NCBI RefSeq assembly: GCF_001677275.1
Contig: NZ_CP016178.1
Coordinates: 1,054,001-1,118,000, forward strand
Reading direction: 5' to 3'
DNA: 64,000 nt
Source: Vibrio breoganii
GTDB taxonomy: Bacteria > Pseudomonadota > Gammaproteobacteria > Enterobacterales > Vibrionaceae
The first letter of the stretch is position 1; each line of letters begins with the position of its first letter. This document shows positions 53,482 to 62,320 of the stretch, piece by piece. The translations under genes and the position numbers were made by a program. The notes under the pieces were generated by a model, which saw only the letters and a program-made list of their open reading frames with translations, had not been told where the DNA came from and did no database searches.

Positions 53482-53573
53482 GTCCCCGAGGTGTTTTGCG
53501 GGGACCTAATCGTTGTATTTCGTACAAACAGATTCCCAACCAGTGTGCTGGCCCAGAAAAGCGCTCTGGAATG
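53482..53573. repeat. CCCCG palindrome pair
   Basis: GTCCCCG (53482-53488) pairs with CGGGGAC (53499-53505). At 53531-53573 GATTCCCAACC opens a wider structure closed by GGAATGAC, with an inner CCAG-tgtg-CTGG hairpin. It has the same composite form as 48306-48346. Confidence 0.7.
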
Positions 53574-53623
53574 ACAGGTTCTTTCGCACTTTTCGTTAAA
53601 TCTGATCGCTGACAGCTAAAAAC

Positions 53624-54466
53624 TTAAAGCTGTTGATCACAACCTATAACCCCTTGAACCAAACCAACAACCCCCTCACCCGCACATTCCCCAGATAGCT
53701 CTAGTTCATTTTGTATTTCGCATGCGCTATGTTTCCTTGAGTCATACAAAATAACAGCTGTTTTATCGCCCGCCTGTAATCTATGGGTTTCGCCGTACTC
53801 GGTATAACGAACTGCGCCCACCATAATGTAAACATCGCTCGAGTCATCAGAAGCTTTAAGCAAGCCTTGGATATCATGCAAAGCACCTTCATCGCTTTGT
53901 GTTGCTACTTGCCTGTTGATCCACTGTGTCAGCTCATCATAAAAGACGGTGTAGTCGGTCAAGGCCGTATCTTTGCCTGTCAGTTGCCAGATGTCATCGC
54001 GGCAGTGGAAACCACACAGCCGGAAATACTCTAAGCCACTATCAAACTGATCAAGTGTGACTTCCGCATTGGCGACCCCCTTTGAGGCTTGTCCCCAGTT
54101 CTTTTTCTGGGCAAGTTTACTGGCTTTGCAGTTTCGATGGGTTGCATCGTTAGCAACTGTCATTGCACTGGGGATTAGCTGTATAACGTGCCCGTTGAGC
54201 GGCTTTTGCACAGAAAAGCGAATCGCTAGCTCAGGTTCCATCTGCACTATCGCATCCTCGTCAACAGGCAGTTGTAAGGTGTGCGATGAATAAGGATCTA
54301 CTGTCAGATAGTCGTCGCTTGCGTCAGGAACATAGAATGGAAACAAGGCGCGTGGTTTATCCGATTGATCGCTGACATCAAGTGCGGCGATCTCTCCGGT
54401 TTGGTCAAGATGACCCGCACTATTGCCAGCAATGCCAAATCCTGCAAGGCGCTGATGAGTTTTCAT
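53624..54466 (-). CDS. FAH-like protein of unknown function (DUF5718-like)
   Basis: The 280-residue protein opens with MKTHQRLAGFGIAGN. Its middle resembles the fumarylacetoacetate hydrolase fold: MEPELAIRFSV (residues ~76-86, with a Glu pair at the usual metal position), then SAMTVANDATHRN and KKNWGQASKGVA, similar to the TVANDVS-RD-GKGFD pattern of FAH proteins. I think it belongs to DUF5718 but cannot check. It starts 1 bp after the preceding hydrolase and is the last gene of the ureide operon, so a role on ureidoglycolate, oxalurate or a related acid is plausible. No reaction can be assigned. Confidence 0.65.
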   Translation of the reverse strand: MKTHQRLAGFGIAGNSAGHLDQTGEIAALDVSDQSDKPRALFPFYVPDASDDYLTVDPYSSHTLQLPVDEDAIVQMEPELAIRFSVQKPLNGHVIQLIPSAMTVANDATHRNCKASKLAQKKNWGQASKGVANAEVTLDQFDSGLEYFRLCGFHCRDDIWQLTGKDTALTDYTVFYDELTQWINRQVATQSDEGALHDIQGLLKASDDSSDVYIMVGAVRYTEYGETHRLQAGDKTAVILYDSRKHSACEIQNELELSGECAGEGVVGLVQGVIGCDQQL

Positions 54467-54467
54467 A

Positions 54468-55706
54468 TCAAGCCTCTACAGAGTCTGGGTTCGCCAATAG
54501 CTGCACCATATCCACCAAGCAGTTGAGCGCAACGGTGACATCTTGCGCATTCACCTGCTCTCGTGGGTTGTGGCTAATGCCTTTCTCGCAGCGCACAAAT
54601 AGCATTCCGATATCAGTGATGTTGGCCATCACCATGGCATCATGACCTGCTCCGCTTGGTAAAAAGCACGCCTTGGTACCTGTTTGTTTTTCGACAACCT
54701 TGCCCCACTGCTGCTGCAGTTCGGCATTACAAGGTACGGCTTCGGCTTGATAAGTAAGCTCGGAGGTCAGTTGCAGTTCGCGGCGCTGCGCGATCGCTTC
54801 CAATTGAGAGTGCAGTTCATTACACGCCACTTCCAGGTCGCCTTGTACTGGACTACGAACATCCAACGAAAAAACCACATCACCAGGAATTACATTTACC
54901 GCACCAGGCTTCACATTGCACTTGCCTACGGTTGCAACCACATTGTGCTCTAAGCCATAGGTTTCTATGGTCGTTATCATCTCAGCAACACCACATAACG
55001 CGTCCATACGCAAAGCATGTGGCACGGTACCAGCATGGCCTGCCATGCCCTTAACTGAAAGTTGATAACGCTTAGCGCCAGCAATACCCGTCACCACCCC
55101 AACCGGCAGGTTAAGGTCTTCCAGTACTGGGCCTTGCTCAATATGCACCTCAAGATATGCCTTCACCTCCTGTGGCAATCGCGCGTCTTTACCAGCCAAT
55201 TCAGGGGGTAAACCAAAGCTCAGCATGGCCTCGCCCATAGCGATATTGTCACGGTCCTTGATGTCCAGCCATGCAGGTTGAAAGCAGCCCGCTGTCGCAC
55301 TTGAGCCTATAAGAGTGGTATTGAAACGCACGCCCTCTTCATCGGCAAAGGCCACTAAGTCCACATGAAACGGCAGCTCGATGCCTTCAAGTTGCTTTAG
55401 CGCTTCTAACCCAAGCAAGATACCAAGGTTGCCGTCGTATTTTCCTGCATTCACCACAGTATCACTGTGAGAGCCTATGATAAGGGTCGGTTGGGTGGGA
55501 TTGGCAGAAGTCTTTCTTCCCCATTGGTTTCCAACACTGTCTTGCCAAACCTCTAGCCCTGCTAGGGCCATCCAGTGGGATAATTGCTGATGTGCTTGCT
55601 TATGCTCTTTAGTGAGATAAGCCCGAGTTAGCCCCTTCTCCATGGCACTAAATTGGGCCATTTCATCGGCTCTTTTTAATATTTCTTCGCCGCTACCTTG
55701 CGTCAT
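54468..55706 (-). CDS. allC: Allantoate amidohydrolase-like M20 metallohydrolase
   Basis: The 412-residue protein has the AllC/HyuC metal set: GSHSDTV (~78), KYDGNLG (~90), FADEEGVRF (~125), VHIEQGP (~192) and SHNPRE near the C-terminus, plus GMAGHAGTVPH of the dimerisation domain. The family includes allantoate amidohydrolase, ureidoglycolate amidohydrolase and carbamoyl amino acid hydrolases. Linkage to a ureidoglycine transaminase and an oxamate hydrolase favours allantoate (the AllC/HpxK role: allantoate to ureidoglycine, CO2 and ammonia). It lies 21 bp after the transaminase gene. The exact substrate is inferred from context. Confidence 0.85.
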   Translation of the reverse strand: MTQGSGEEILKRADEMAQFSAMEKGLTRAYLTKEHKQAHQQLSHWMALAGLEVWQDSVGNQWGRKTSANPTQPTLIIGSHSDTVVNAGKYDGNLGILLGLEALKQLEGIELPFHVDLVAFADEEGVRFNTTLIGSSATAGCFQPAWLDIKDRDNIAMGEAMLSFGLPPELAGKDARLPQEVKAYLEVHIEQGPVLEDLNLPVGVVTGIAGAKRYQLSVKGMAGHAGTVPHALRMDALCGVAEMITTIETYGLEHNVVATVGKCNVKPGAVNVIPGDVVFSLDVRSPVQGDLEVACNELHSQLEAIAQRRELQLTSELTYQAEAVPCNAELQQQWGKVVEKQTGTKACFLPSGAGHDAMVMANITDIGMLFVRCEKGISHNPREQVNAQDVTVALNCLVDMVQLLANPDSVEA

Positions 55707-55727
55707 TATTCACATTCCTTGTCAGCA

Positions 55728-56960
55728 TTAATGGCTGTAATAGTCCATGGCTGCAACTACCGCTTGGCCTGGGATAATCTTAGCTTTGTGTTTGACCAAG
55801 ATAGATTCCAGCGCAGCAAGAGTAGTCAATACGCACTCTTGGCGAGCGTTGAAGCCCATAGTGCCGATGCGCCAGATCTTGCCATGTAACGGTCCAAATG
55901 AAGTGCCAATCTCAATACCAAAGCGGTGCAATAATTCAAGGCGCACCTTTTCACCATCAACGCCTTGCGGGATGTATACGCCCACCACATTATTCATCTT
56001 AAATTGCGGGTTACCAAACAGCTCCAGTCTCATAGCGCGTAAACCCGATGCCATGGCATCGCCTGCTTGTTTATGGCGAGCAACCACTTGGTCTGCGCCT
56101 TCTTCTAAAAACAAGCGAGCACATTCGCGTGCGGCATACAGCATACTGGTCGCTTCGGTATGGTGGTTAAGACGCTCTGGTCCCCAATAATCCATGACCA
56201 TAGCAAGATCAAAGTAATTGGACTGGATCATGGCTTCATCACCCGCAACATGGTGATCAGCACGGATGCCAGCCTCAATGTGTTTGCGTCGATTGATGAC
56301 CTCAGCACAGCGGTCGCTCAGGGTGATTGGCGCGCTGCCAGACGGCCCTCCCAAACATTTCTGTAAGCCAACAGATACGGCATCAAGGTGCCATTCATCG
56401 GCTTTAAGATGGTTGCCTGCAACAGAAGCGGTAGCGTCACAGTAGAACAGCACATCGTGGCGCTGACATATCTCGCCCATCTCTTTTAGAGGCTGATTCA
56501 TCGTGGTGGACGTGTCGCCCTGCACTGTCGCCAGTAACTTTGGCTGAAACTCCTTGATGGCTTTTTCGATAAGCTCTGGCGGGCACACCTCGCCCCACTC
56601 GATATCAATGGTTTTCACCTTTGCCCCAACACGCTGAGCAATCTCACACAGCAAGTGGCCAAAGCGACCAATCACAGGGATCAGCACTTTATCGCCCGGC
56701 TGCAATACCGATACCAATACCGCCTCAATGCCCGAGCGTGCAGTGCCATCCACCAGCATAGTCTGCTGATTTTGAGTTTGAAAAACACCGCGATACAACT
56801 GCTGAACTTGGTTCATATAACCCGTCATGACCGGATCGTATTGGCCAATCAAAGAAGAAGAGAGCGCCTGATGAACCCTAGGGTAAGCGTTGATTGGACC
56901 TGGTCCCATCAACATGCGTTGCGGTGGGTTTAGGGTTTCAAAAACAGTGTTATTGGTCAT
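55728..56960 (-). CDS. pucG: (S)-Ureidoglycine-glyoxylate aminotransferase (PucG/HpxJ-like)
   Basis: ATG 56960 is chosen because TTGGAGAAACAC places a ribosome binding site 6-8 bp before it; the longer start at 56990 lacks one. The ~410-residue class V PLP enzyme has LMGPGPINAYPRV, MLVDGTARSGIEA, TVQGDTSTTMNQP, DATASVAGNHL and SVGLQKCLGGPSG with the Schiff-base Lys (~197). Its C-terminal FGIEIGTSFGPLHGKIWRIGTMGFNA is close to the PucG/HpxJ signature. It turns ureidoglycine plus glyoxylate into oxalurate plus glycine. Its start overlaps the end of the preceding gene by 11 bp. Confidence 0.88.
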   Translation of the reverse strand: MTNNTVFETLNPPQRMLMGPGPINAYPRVHQALSSSLIGQYDPVMTGYMNQVQQLYRGVFQTQNQQTMLVDGTARSGIEAVLVSVLQPGDKVLIPVIGRFGHLLCEIAQRVGAKVKTIDIEWGEVCPPELIEKAIKEFQPKLLATVQGDTSTTMNQPLKEMGEICQRHDVLFYCDATASVAGNHLKADEWHLDAVSVGLQKCLGGPSGSAPITLSDRCAEVINRRKHIEAGIRADHHVAGDEAMIQSNYFDLAMVMDYWGPERLNHHTEATSMLYAARECARLFLEEGADQVVARHKQAGDAMASGLRAMRLELFGNPQFKMNNVVGVYIPQGVDGEKVRLELLHRFGIEIGTSFGPLHGKIWRIGTMGFNARQECVLTTLAALESILVKHKAKIIPGQAVVAAMDYYSH

Positions 56961-58524
56961 GTGTTTCTCCAAGAAAATAGGTTCCATCACTACGAGGATC
57001 GCTGGTTGCAGACGCGTCCCCTTGTGGATTCAATACAACGGCGCCTGCGTGGCCCATTAATTCATTGTGATCAGCGACAGCGGTGACATCGTGTCCCATA
57101 AGGGTCAAGTCCGCTGCGTACTCTTGATAAAGTGCTTGCTCCAGCCTGAGATTATTAGCGGAGTCTCCCCAAGTTCTGCCCAGTAACCATCGTGGCTCTG
57201 CCACCGATTGAGCGAGGGTTTTACCCTGATAAAGATAGCGACTGAATAGGCAGGCTTGAGTTTGTGGTTGGCCTTCACCGCCCATAGTTCCATACACCAT
57301 GCGCCTGCCATCATTAAGCTCGACATAAGCTGGGTTAAGAGTGTGAAATGGCTTCTTTCCAGGCTGTAAAGCATTGTGGTGTGAAGGATCAAGAGAAAAG
57401 CTTTGGCTGCGTATATTCCACAGGATTCCCGTCTCTGGCAGCACCACACCTGAGCCAAATTCCCAGTAAATACTTTGAATAAAACTCACCATAGTGCCGT
57501 ATTGATCCGTCGCCCCCATCCATATGGTATCGCCGGGCTTGGCAACGTGAGGCCAAGGCTGTGCTTGCGTTGCCGAGATGTTCAATACACATTCCTCAAT
57601 CACCTCGTCGGTAAGCCAAGATTGCAGAGGCTGCTGGAGATAGGCTTCATCAGTAACAACGCGGTCACGAATGATGAACGCCTGCTTGGTTGCCTCAACC
57701 AGCAGATGCATATGCTCAATCTCCTGCTGTGCCTGACCCACAAGCTTGTCGTAGATGGCCAGAATAAGCAGTGAGGCAACCCCTTGGGTTGGCGCGCCAA
57801 AATTAAACAGCTTGCCCTTTGAAATCTCCACACTAAGTGGTGGTAATACCTTAGCCTGATGCTGATGAAAGTCTTCTATAGATAAGGGGCTTCCTGACTT
57901 TTGCAGATCAGAGGCGATACTGCGTGCAATGTCGCCTCGATAAAAATCATCAAGCCCGTTTTTTGCTAGCGTCTTTAGAGTGCTTGCCAGCGCTGGGTTT
58001 TTCACTGTATCGGCGACCTTTAAAGGCTCACCATTGTTGAGGTACAGCTTGGCAAACTCCTCAGCACCACCCAAGCGCTGCAAGGTCTTCTCACTGGCAT
58101 TCACTAAGCTCTGAGTGACGCTAATACCATTGTTGGCAGCTTCGATGGCAGGCGTAAGTAGGTGCTCTAATGCACACTCTCCGCCATTGATTTGCAATGC
58201 CTTATCCCAGCCAGACACAGTGCCTGCCATAGTAATCGCTGATGCCCCACCACTTTCTGGTAGTAAGGGTTCTATTCGGTATGCCTCTGGGTCAACCGAC
58301 AGGCTAGCTGCGCCGCAAGCATCGATAGCGATCGGCGCTTCGCCCTTTTTACAAATAAGCCAAAATCCGTCGCCGCCAATGCTGTTCATATGGGGGTATT
58401 GCACTGCGACCATAGCGGCAGCCGCGACCATTGCCTCACTGGCAGTGCCGCCAGCATCCAATATCGACTGCCCTACCTCGGCAGCTTTCGAATGTGGTGC
58501 TGTGAAGGCGGTTTGAAAACTCAT
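56950..58524 (-). CDS. hpxW: Oxamate amidohydrolase-like protein (HpxW, GGT family)
   Basis: The 524-residue protein is a gamma-glutamyltransferase-fold Ntn hydrolase. The N-terminal half has SKAAEVGQSILDAGGTASEAMVAAAAM and MNSIGGDGFWLI. Autoprocessing should occur before the Thr of PGDTIWMGATDQYG (~333), followed by SFIQSIYWEFGSG and GTMGGEGQPQTQA. It lacks a signal peptide, unlike periplasmic GGT. The combination DTIWMG and IQSIYWEFGSG matches HpxW of the Klebsiella urate pathway, which hydrolyses oxamate to oxalate and ammonia. It overlaps the amidase gene by 4 bp and the transaminase by 11 bp. Confidence 0.82.
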   Translation of the reverse strand: MSFQTAFTAPHSKAAEVGQSILDAGGTASEAMVAAAAMVAVQYPHMNSIGGDGFWLICKKGEAPIAIDACGAASLSVDPEAYRIEPLLPESGGASAITMAGTVSGWDKALQINGGECALEHLLTPAIEAANNGISVTQSLVNASEKTLQRLGGAEEFAKLYLNNGEPLKVADTVKNPALASTLKTLAKNGLDDFYRGDIARSIASDLQKSGSPLSIEDFHQHQAKVLPPLSVEISKGKLFNFGAPTQGVASLLILAIYDKLVGQAQQEIEHMHLLVEATKQAFIIRDRVVTDEAYLQQPLQSWLTDEVIEECVLNISATQAQPWPHVAKPGDTIWMGATDQYGTMVSFIQSIYWEFGSGVVLPETGILWNIRSQSFSLDPSHHNALQPGKKPFHTLNPAYVELNDGRRMVYGTMGGEGQPQTQACLFSRYLYQGKTLAQSVAEPRWLLGRTWGDSANNLRLEQALYQEYAADLTLMGHDVTAVADHNELMGHAGAVVLNPQGDASATSDPRSDGTYFLGETHDQ

Positions 58525-59714
58525 GATACTTCTCCTTCAAGCATTCGTTGTGCCGTTGCGATAAGCGTCGACTCGCTGTTTGGCAGTCCCACCAAAGAAA
58601 CGCCAGTTGAGCCCTCGGGCAGCCCTGACATAGGAAGGTGCAGCTGAGGAAGACCTGCAAGCCCAGCAATAGAAGTCAATCCCATCAGCTCTGTGCGATA
58701 TTGTGCAAGAGCTGCGTCGGCGATATCCAACTTAGGCGGCCCCATCGGCGTGGTGGGGATTAACCAAGCCGCCTTGGACATTCGGATGCAGTTAACTAAA
58801 GACTGGGTAAAGTTCGCCTGTTCACTCTTCGCTGACAGGTAATCATCTTCGGTGATCGTACGAGCCCATTGCACTCGCTCTAAGATCCTTGGGTCGAGGC
58901 TATCGCCATGTTGGCTAAGCCACTGCTCATGGGTTTGAATAATCTCAAAGCCCTGAATCGTTCTAAACATCAAACTAAGAGAGGCAAGATCTAAACCAAT
59001 ATCTGCCAAGAAGCGCACCGGTTTAATGCTGATGCCTGCACTTTCACACCATTTAGTCAGCATTTGCAGGCGATCTTTACTTAGAAACTTAGCGAGGTCT
59101 TGGTCAAGGCATAGAGTATCGATCTGGTTTGCTTGCTGCTGCTCTTGATTTAATGCCTCGAAGACAGTCTTCATCAGCGTAAGGTCGCGAGTAAACAGTC
59201 CTGCGGTATCAAAACTCTTAGATAATTCAAAGCAGTACTTAAGAGAGAGCGCCCCAAGGGTTGGTCTAAGTCCGTACAAACCGCAATAGCTAGCTGGCAC
59301 GCGTACCGAGCCGCCCGTATCAGTACCGACGGCAAAGTCAGCATGTCCAAGGGCGACGGCCACTGCACTACCACTTGAAGATCCGCCCGGGATGCACTCA
59401 GGTGCGAGCGGATTTACTGGCGTGCCGTAGTGAACATTGGTGCCATTGAGGCTATAGGCGAGCTCATCGGTTTGCACACGGCCAACACAACTGGCTCCCT
59501 GCTCAAGCAAAGCTTCGATAATGGGTGACGTGCTTTGTGCCTTTGTATGTGTTGCAAGCCAGGTGGGATTACCCGCACCTGTGGTAAAGCCATCCACATC
59601 AAATAGATCTTTAAATACAAAGCTGTAGCCATCGAGCGCACCTTGATGTGATGGTGCTATTTGAAAAGGGCCTTGCTGGCAATAAAGGCTGATATCGCGC
59701 TGGTGAGTACTCAT
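58521..59714 (-). CDS. Amidase-signature hydrolase of the ureide operon
   Basis: The second of two adjacent ATGs (59714) has a GGAGG four bases upstream and is taken as start; 59717 is too close to it. The 397-residue protein has the amidase-signature triad: Lys in FVFKDLFDVDG (~35), Ser in PGGSSSGSAVAVALGHADFAVGTDTGGSVRVPASYCGLYG (two Ser, ~112 and ~137). Related operons carry AtzE/HpxY amidases that remove urea-type groups. Here no AtzG-like small subunit gene is seen. Hydrolysis of oxalurate or a carbamoyl compound would fill the gap between the transaminase and the oxamate hydrolase, but that is inference. Confidence 0.82.
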   Translation of the reverse strand: MSTHQRDISLYCQQGPFQIAPSHQGALDGYSFVFKDLFDVDGFTTGAGNPTWLATHTKAQSTSPIIEALLEQGASCVGRVQTDELAYSLNGTNVHYGTPVNPLAPECIPGGSSSGSAVAVALGHADFAVGTDTGGSVRVPASYCGLYGLRPTLGALSLKYCFELSKSFDTAGLFTRDLTLMKTVFEALNQEQQQANQIDTLCLDQDLAKFLSKDRLQMLTKWCESAGISIKPVRFLADIGLDLASLSLMFRTIQGFEIIQTHEQWLSQHGDSLDPRILERVQWARTITEDDYLSAKSEQANFTQSLVNCIRMSKAAWLIPTTPMGPPKLDIADAALAQYRTELMGLTSIAGLAGLPQLHLPMSGLPEGSTGVSLVGLPNSESTLIATAQRMLEGEVS

Positions 59715-59724
59715 CATGCCTCCA

Positions 59725-60726
59725 TTACTTAGCCGCGATGGCAAGATCTTGTTCTGCACTCTTGGCATAGCGATTCGCCATTACTGCGCAGTAGAAGATC
59801 TGAATTGGGTGATAAAGCATGATAGGCAATAAAATCATGCCTAGAGACGGATCAGAGCCAAAGATAACCGCCGCCATAGGTACACCTGCGGCTAGGGTTT
59901 TCTTGGTACCGCAAAATACGGCGGCCACTTCATCTTCATGGCCGAAGGCACTCTTGCGCGCGCCCCACTGGAAGAAATGGATCATCACCATTAGCACTGC
60001 AACACAAACAGCAATAGTGGTTGCCAGCATAGCAATAGAGAAGGTGTGCCAGATGCCATTTGCTACCGAGTCACAAAACGCGTTATAGACAATCAGCAAG
60101 ATGACGTATTTATCCACTTTGTTGACCACAGCTTTGTGCTTTTCAGCAAAAGCGAGCAGCAAAGGACGAGCCAGTTGACCCACTAGCATTGGCAGAAGCA
60201 ACAGCTTGGCAATGGATATCACTGAGTCCATTAGGTTCAGCTGTGCACCTTCAAAGCCCATAAACAACTGAATGAGAAATGGCGTGATCAAGACGCCGAT
60301 AATGCTGGACAAAGACGCGTTGAAGATAGCGCCAGGTACATTTCCTTTGCCCACGCTGGTCATGGCAACAGACGAGGAAACCGTGCTTGGTAATACGAAT
60401 AGATAGCAGAAGCCAAACGCTAGGGCCGCAGGCATATAGGCTAGAAATAGGTCACCAAAGATCACCCATAGCAAAGGGTAAAAGATAAAGGTCGCGGATT
60501 GGATAAACAGGTGCAGACGCCAGTTACTCAAGCCCGCTTTGATAGCACTTGGCGCAAGACCCAGACCATGTAGAAAGAATACGATGGCAACACCAATGCC
60601 CGTCAGTTTATCAAGATGAATCGCTCCACCCGTTTTACCAAGATCTGGGGTTATGGTCGCCAGCGCAATGGCGAGTACCATGCCCACTAGAAACCATTCT
60701 TTTTTTAGCTTGCTTACTATGTTCAT
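59725..60726 (-). CDS. BASS-type (SBF-like, YfeH group) transporter
   Basis: The 333-residue membrane protein has about ten helices. It carries FLHGLGLAPSAIKAGLSNWRLHL (~52-74), YLFVLPSTVSSSVAMTSVGKGNVPGAIFNASLSSIIGVLITPFL (~107-150) with the crossover Ser/Thr/Asn region, and a C-terminal CGTKKTLAAGVPMAAVIF motif. This is the bile-acid:sodium symporter-like branch (SBF_like) of unknown substrate. Its place between the RpiR regulator and the amidase suggests transport of a small acid such as oxamate, oxalurate or allantoate, or export of a product. It ends 10 bp before the amidase start. Confidence 0.85.
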   Translation of the reverse strand: MNIVSKLKKEWFLVGMVLAIALATITPDLGKTGGAIHLDKLTGIGVAIVFFLHGLGLAPSAIKAGLSNWRLHLFIQSATFIFYPLLWVIFGDLFLAYMPAALAFGFCYLFVLPSTVSSSVAMTSVGKGNVPGAIFNASLSSIIGVLITPFLIQLFMGFEGAQLNLMDSVISIAKLLLLPMLVGQLARPLLLAFAEKHKAVVNKVDKYVILLIVYNAFCDSVANGIWHTFSIAMLATTIAVCVAVLMVMIHFFQWGARKSAFGHEDEVAAVFCGTKKTLAAGVPMAAVIFGSDPSLGMILLPIMLYHPIQIFYCAVMANRYAKSAEQDLAIAAK

Positions 60727-60747
60727 TATTGGGATTACTTCTCTAAT

Positions 60748-61566
60748 TTATTCAAGTTCATCGAGCTGCGAGTAATGAGCGCTGACCTTACCGCTGACCT
60801 TGACCGCTTCCGCCCCTAAGTGGCGATATACCTTGTTCACTAGGTAGGAGATCAGGCTCATTGGCGCGGCATAGCTATCTAACGGATTTTGATTGTTCAT
60901 ATGGCAAATCAAGTAGTGAGAAACGCTAGGAATGTACTTCTGACCCGACTGGTCGGTGATAAGCAAGGTGTCATGCTCTGCCAGCAAATCTAAGATCTTG
61001 GAAAAGTGGTTCACGCGTCTGCGAATACCGATAACAATGACAAAATCCTCATCAGTGATAGAAGCAATATCCTCTCCGATGGTTTGCCCTGGCGTTGGCA
61101 ACAATTCAACATTGCCACGGCACTGCATCAACTGTTGTCTAAAGTGCAGCGCCAATGGGTAACTATTGCGATAACCAATGATCTTTATGCGCTTTGCCGA
61201 CGACAGCTTTTCGGTAAGGTCGGTTAAGTCCATTTCACCAAGCTGCGCCCACAGCTGTTCAAGGGAGAGAAGCTCTTGTTGCAGTTCTTTCTCTTCCACT
61301 GGCGCAGTAATCACTGGGGTGCCTTTATCACGCTCACTCAGTAATTCATTGCGTAGCGCTACATGGTCTTCATAACCCAACTTGCGAATAAACCGGCTGA
61401 CACTGGCCTTGGACACCTCGCACGCTTCAGCAATCTCATTGGTCGACAGCATCAAGATTTTTTCAGGGTTGAGCTGTAGATAATCGGCTAAGCGACGATT
61501 ATTCTTAGTCAGCTCTGAGTAGTGCCTAGTTATTCGTTCACTTAACGGATTACTAATGGGACTCAT
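60748..61566 (-). CDS. RpiR/MurR-family regulator of the ureide operon
   Basis: The 272-residue protein has an N-terminal RpiR helix-turn-helix (LSTNEIAEACEVSKASVSRFIRKLGYEDHVALRNEL, ~40-75) and a C-terminal SIS domain (~110-245: KRIKIIGYRNSYPLALHFRQQLM, then EDFVIVIGIRRR). SIS domains usually bind sugar phosphates, but RpiR-type regulators also control hpx-type urate clusters in enterobacteria (HpxU, from memory). It lies inside the operon between the ABC importer genes and the BASS-type transporter, with gaps of 25 and 21 bp, so it probably controls its own operon. Confidence 0.87.
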   Translation of the reverse strand: MSPISNPLSERITRHYSELTKNNRRLADYLQLNPEKILMLSTNEIAEACEVSKASVSRFIRKLGYEDHVALRNELLSERDKGTPVITAPVEEKELQQELLSLEQLWAQLGEMDLTDLTEKLSSAKRIKIIGYRNSYPLALHFRQQLMQCRGNVELLPTPGQTIGEDIASITDEDFVIVIGIRRRVNHFSKILDLLAEHDTLLITDQSGQKYIPSVSHYLICHMNNQNPLDSYAAPMSLISYLVNKVYRHLGAEAVKVSGKVSAHYSQLDELE

Positions 61567-61591
61567 GAAACGCTCCTACAAAGAAAGTGAT

Positions 61592-62320
61592 TTAGCGAAC
61601 TGCAGACAAAAAGCCTTGTAGTTCAGGAGTTTGAGGATTGGCAAACACTTGGCTGCTTTCTCCTGTTTCCCAAACTTTACCTTCGTTCATAAACACTACT
61701 TTGTCACCCACATCGCGAGCAAAGTTCATTTCATGGGTCACCAAAATAAGGGTCATTCCTTCCGCTTTTAGCTGCTCTAAAACCTTGAGCACTTCTCCGA
61801 CAAGCTCAGGATCCAGCGCCGATGTGATCTCGTCACAAAGCAAGACTTTTGGGTTCATGGCTAGCGAGCGAGCAATCGCCACACGCTGCTGCTGACCACC
61901 AGACAGGTTGCCAGGGTAAGCATCAAATTTGTCGGCAAGCCCTACCTTTTCTAGTAGCTCTTTGGCTATCTCACGGCACTCTTGCGGGCTTTTCTTTAAC
62001 ACAAGCTTTGGTGCAAGCATGACGTTTTCACCAACCGTCTTGTGCGGAAAAAGGTTAAAGCTTTGAAATACCATGCCAACGCTGCGGCTAAGCAGTCTCA
62101 GTTTGTAGTCGTCGTCTTCTACCGACTGGCTATCGACGATAATTACGCCTTCTTCGTAGGTCTCAAGACCATTCATGCAACGTAATAAGGTGCTTTTTCC
62201 TGAGCCACTGCGACCAATGATAGAGATAACTTCACCCGCATTGATCTTTAGGTCTACACCTTTTAATACGTGGTTTTCGCCATAGTATTTATGGACTTTT
62301 TCAACACTAACGAGTGACAT
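61592..62320 (-). CDS. Polar amino acid-type ABC transporter ATP-binding protein
   Basis: The 242-residue ATPase has Walker A GRSGSGKST, Q-loop VFQSFNLFPHKT, signature LSGGQQQRVAIARSL, Walker B LLCDEITSALDPELV (Ile replaces the usual Pro after Glu) and H-loop VTHEMNFA. It is of the GlnQ/HisP class. It overlaps the upstream permease gene by 14 bp. With two permeases and a binding protein it forms a complete importer; in this operon the likely cargo is a ureide or related amino compound rather than a standard amino acid. Confidence 0.9.
   Translation of the reverse strand: MSLVSVEKVHKYYGENHVLKGVDLKINAGEVISIIGRSGSGKSTLLRCMNGLETYEEGVIIVDSQSVEDDDYKLRLLSRSVGMVFQSFNLFPHKTVGENVMLAPKLVLKKSPQECREIAKELLEKVGLADKFDAYPGNLSGGQQQRVAIARSLAMNPKVLLCDEITSALDPELVGEVLKVLEQLKAEGMTLILVTHEMNFARDVGDKVVFMNEGKVWETGESSQVFANPQTPELQGFLSAVR

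Noticed and set aside
54684..58516. Plus-strand frames of up to 147 codons opposite the ureide operon
   Set aside because: All lie opposite well-supported enzymes and lack domains.
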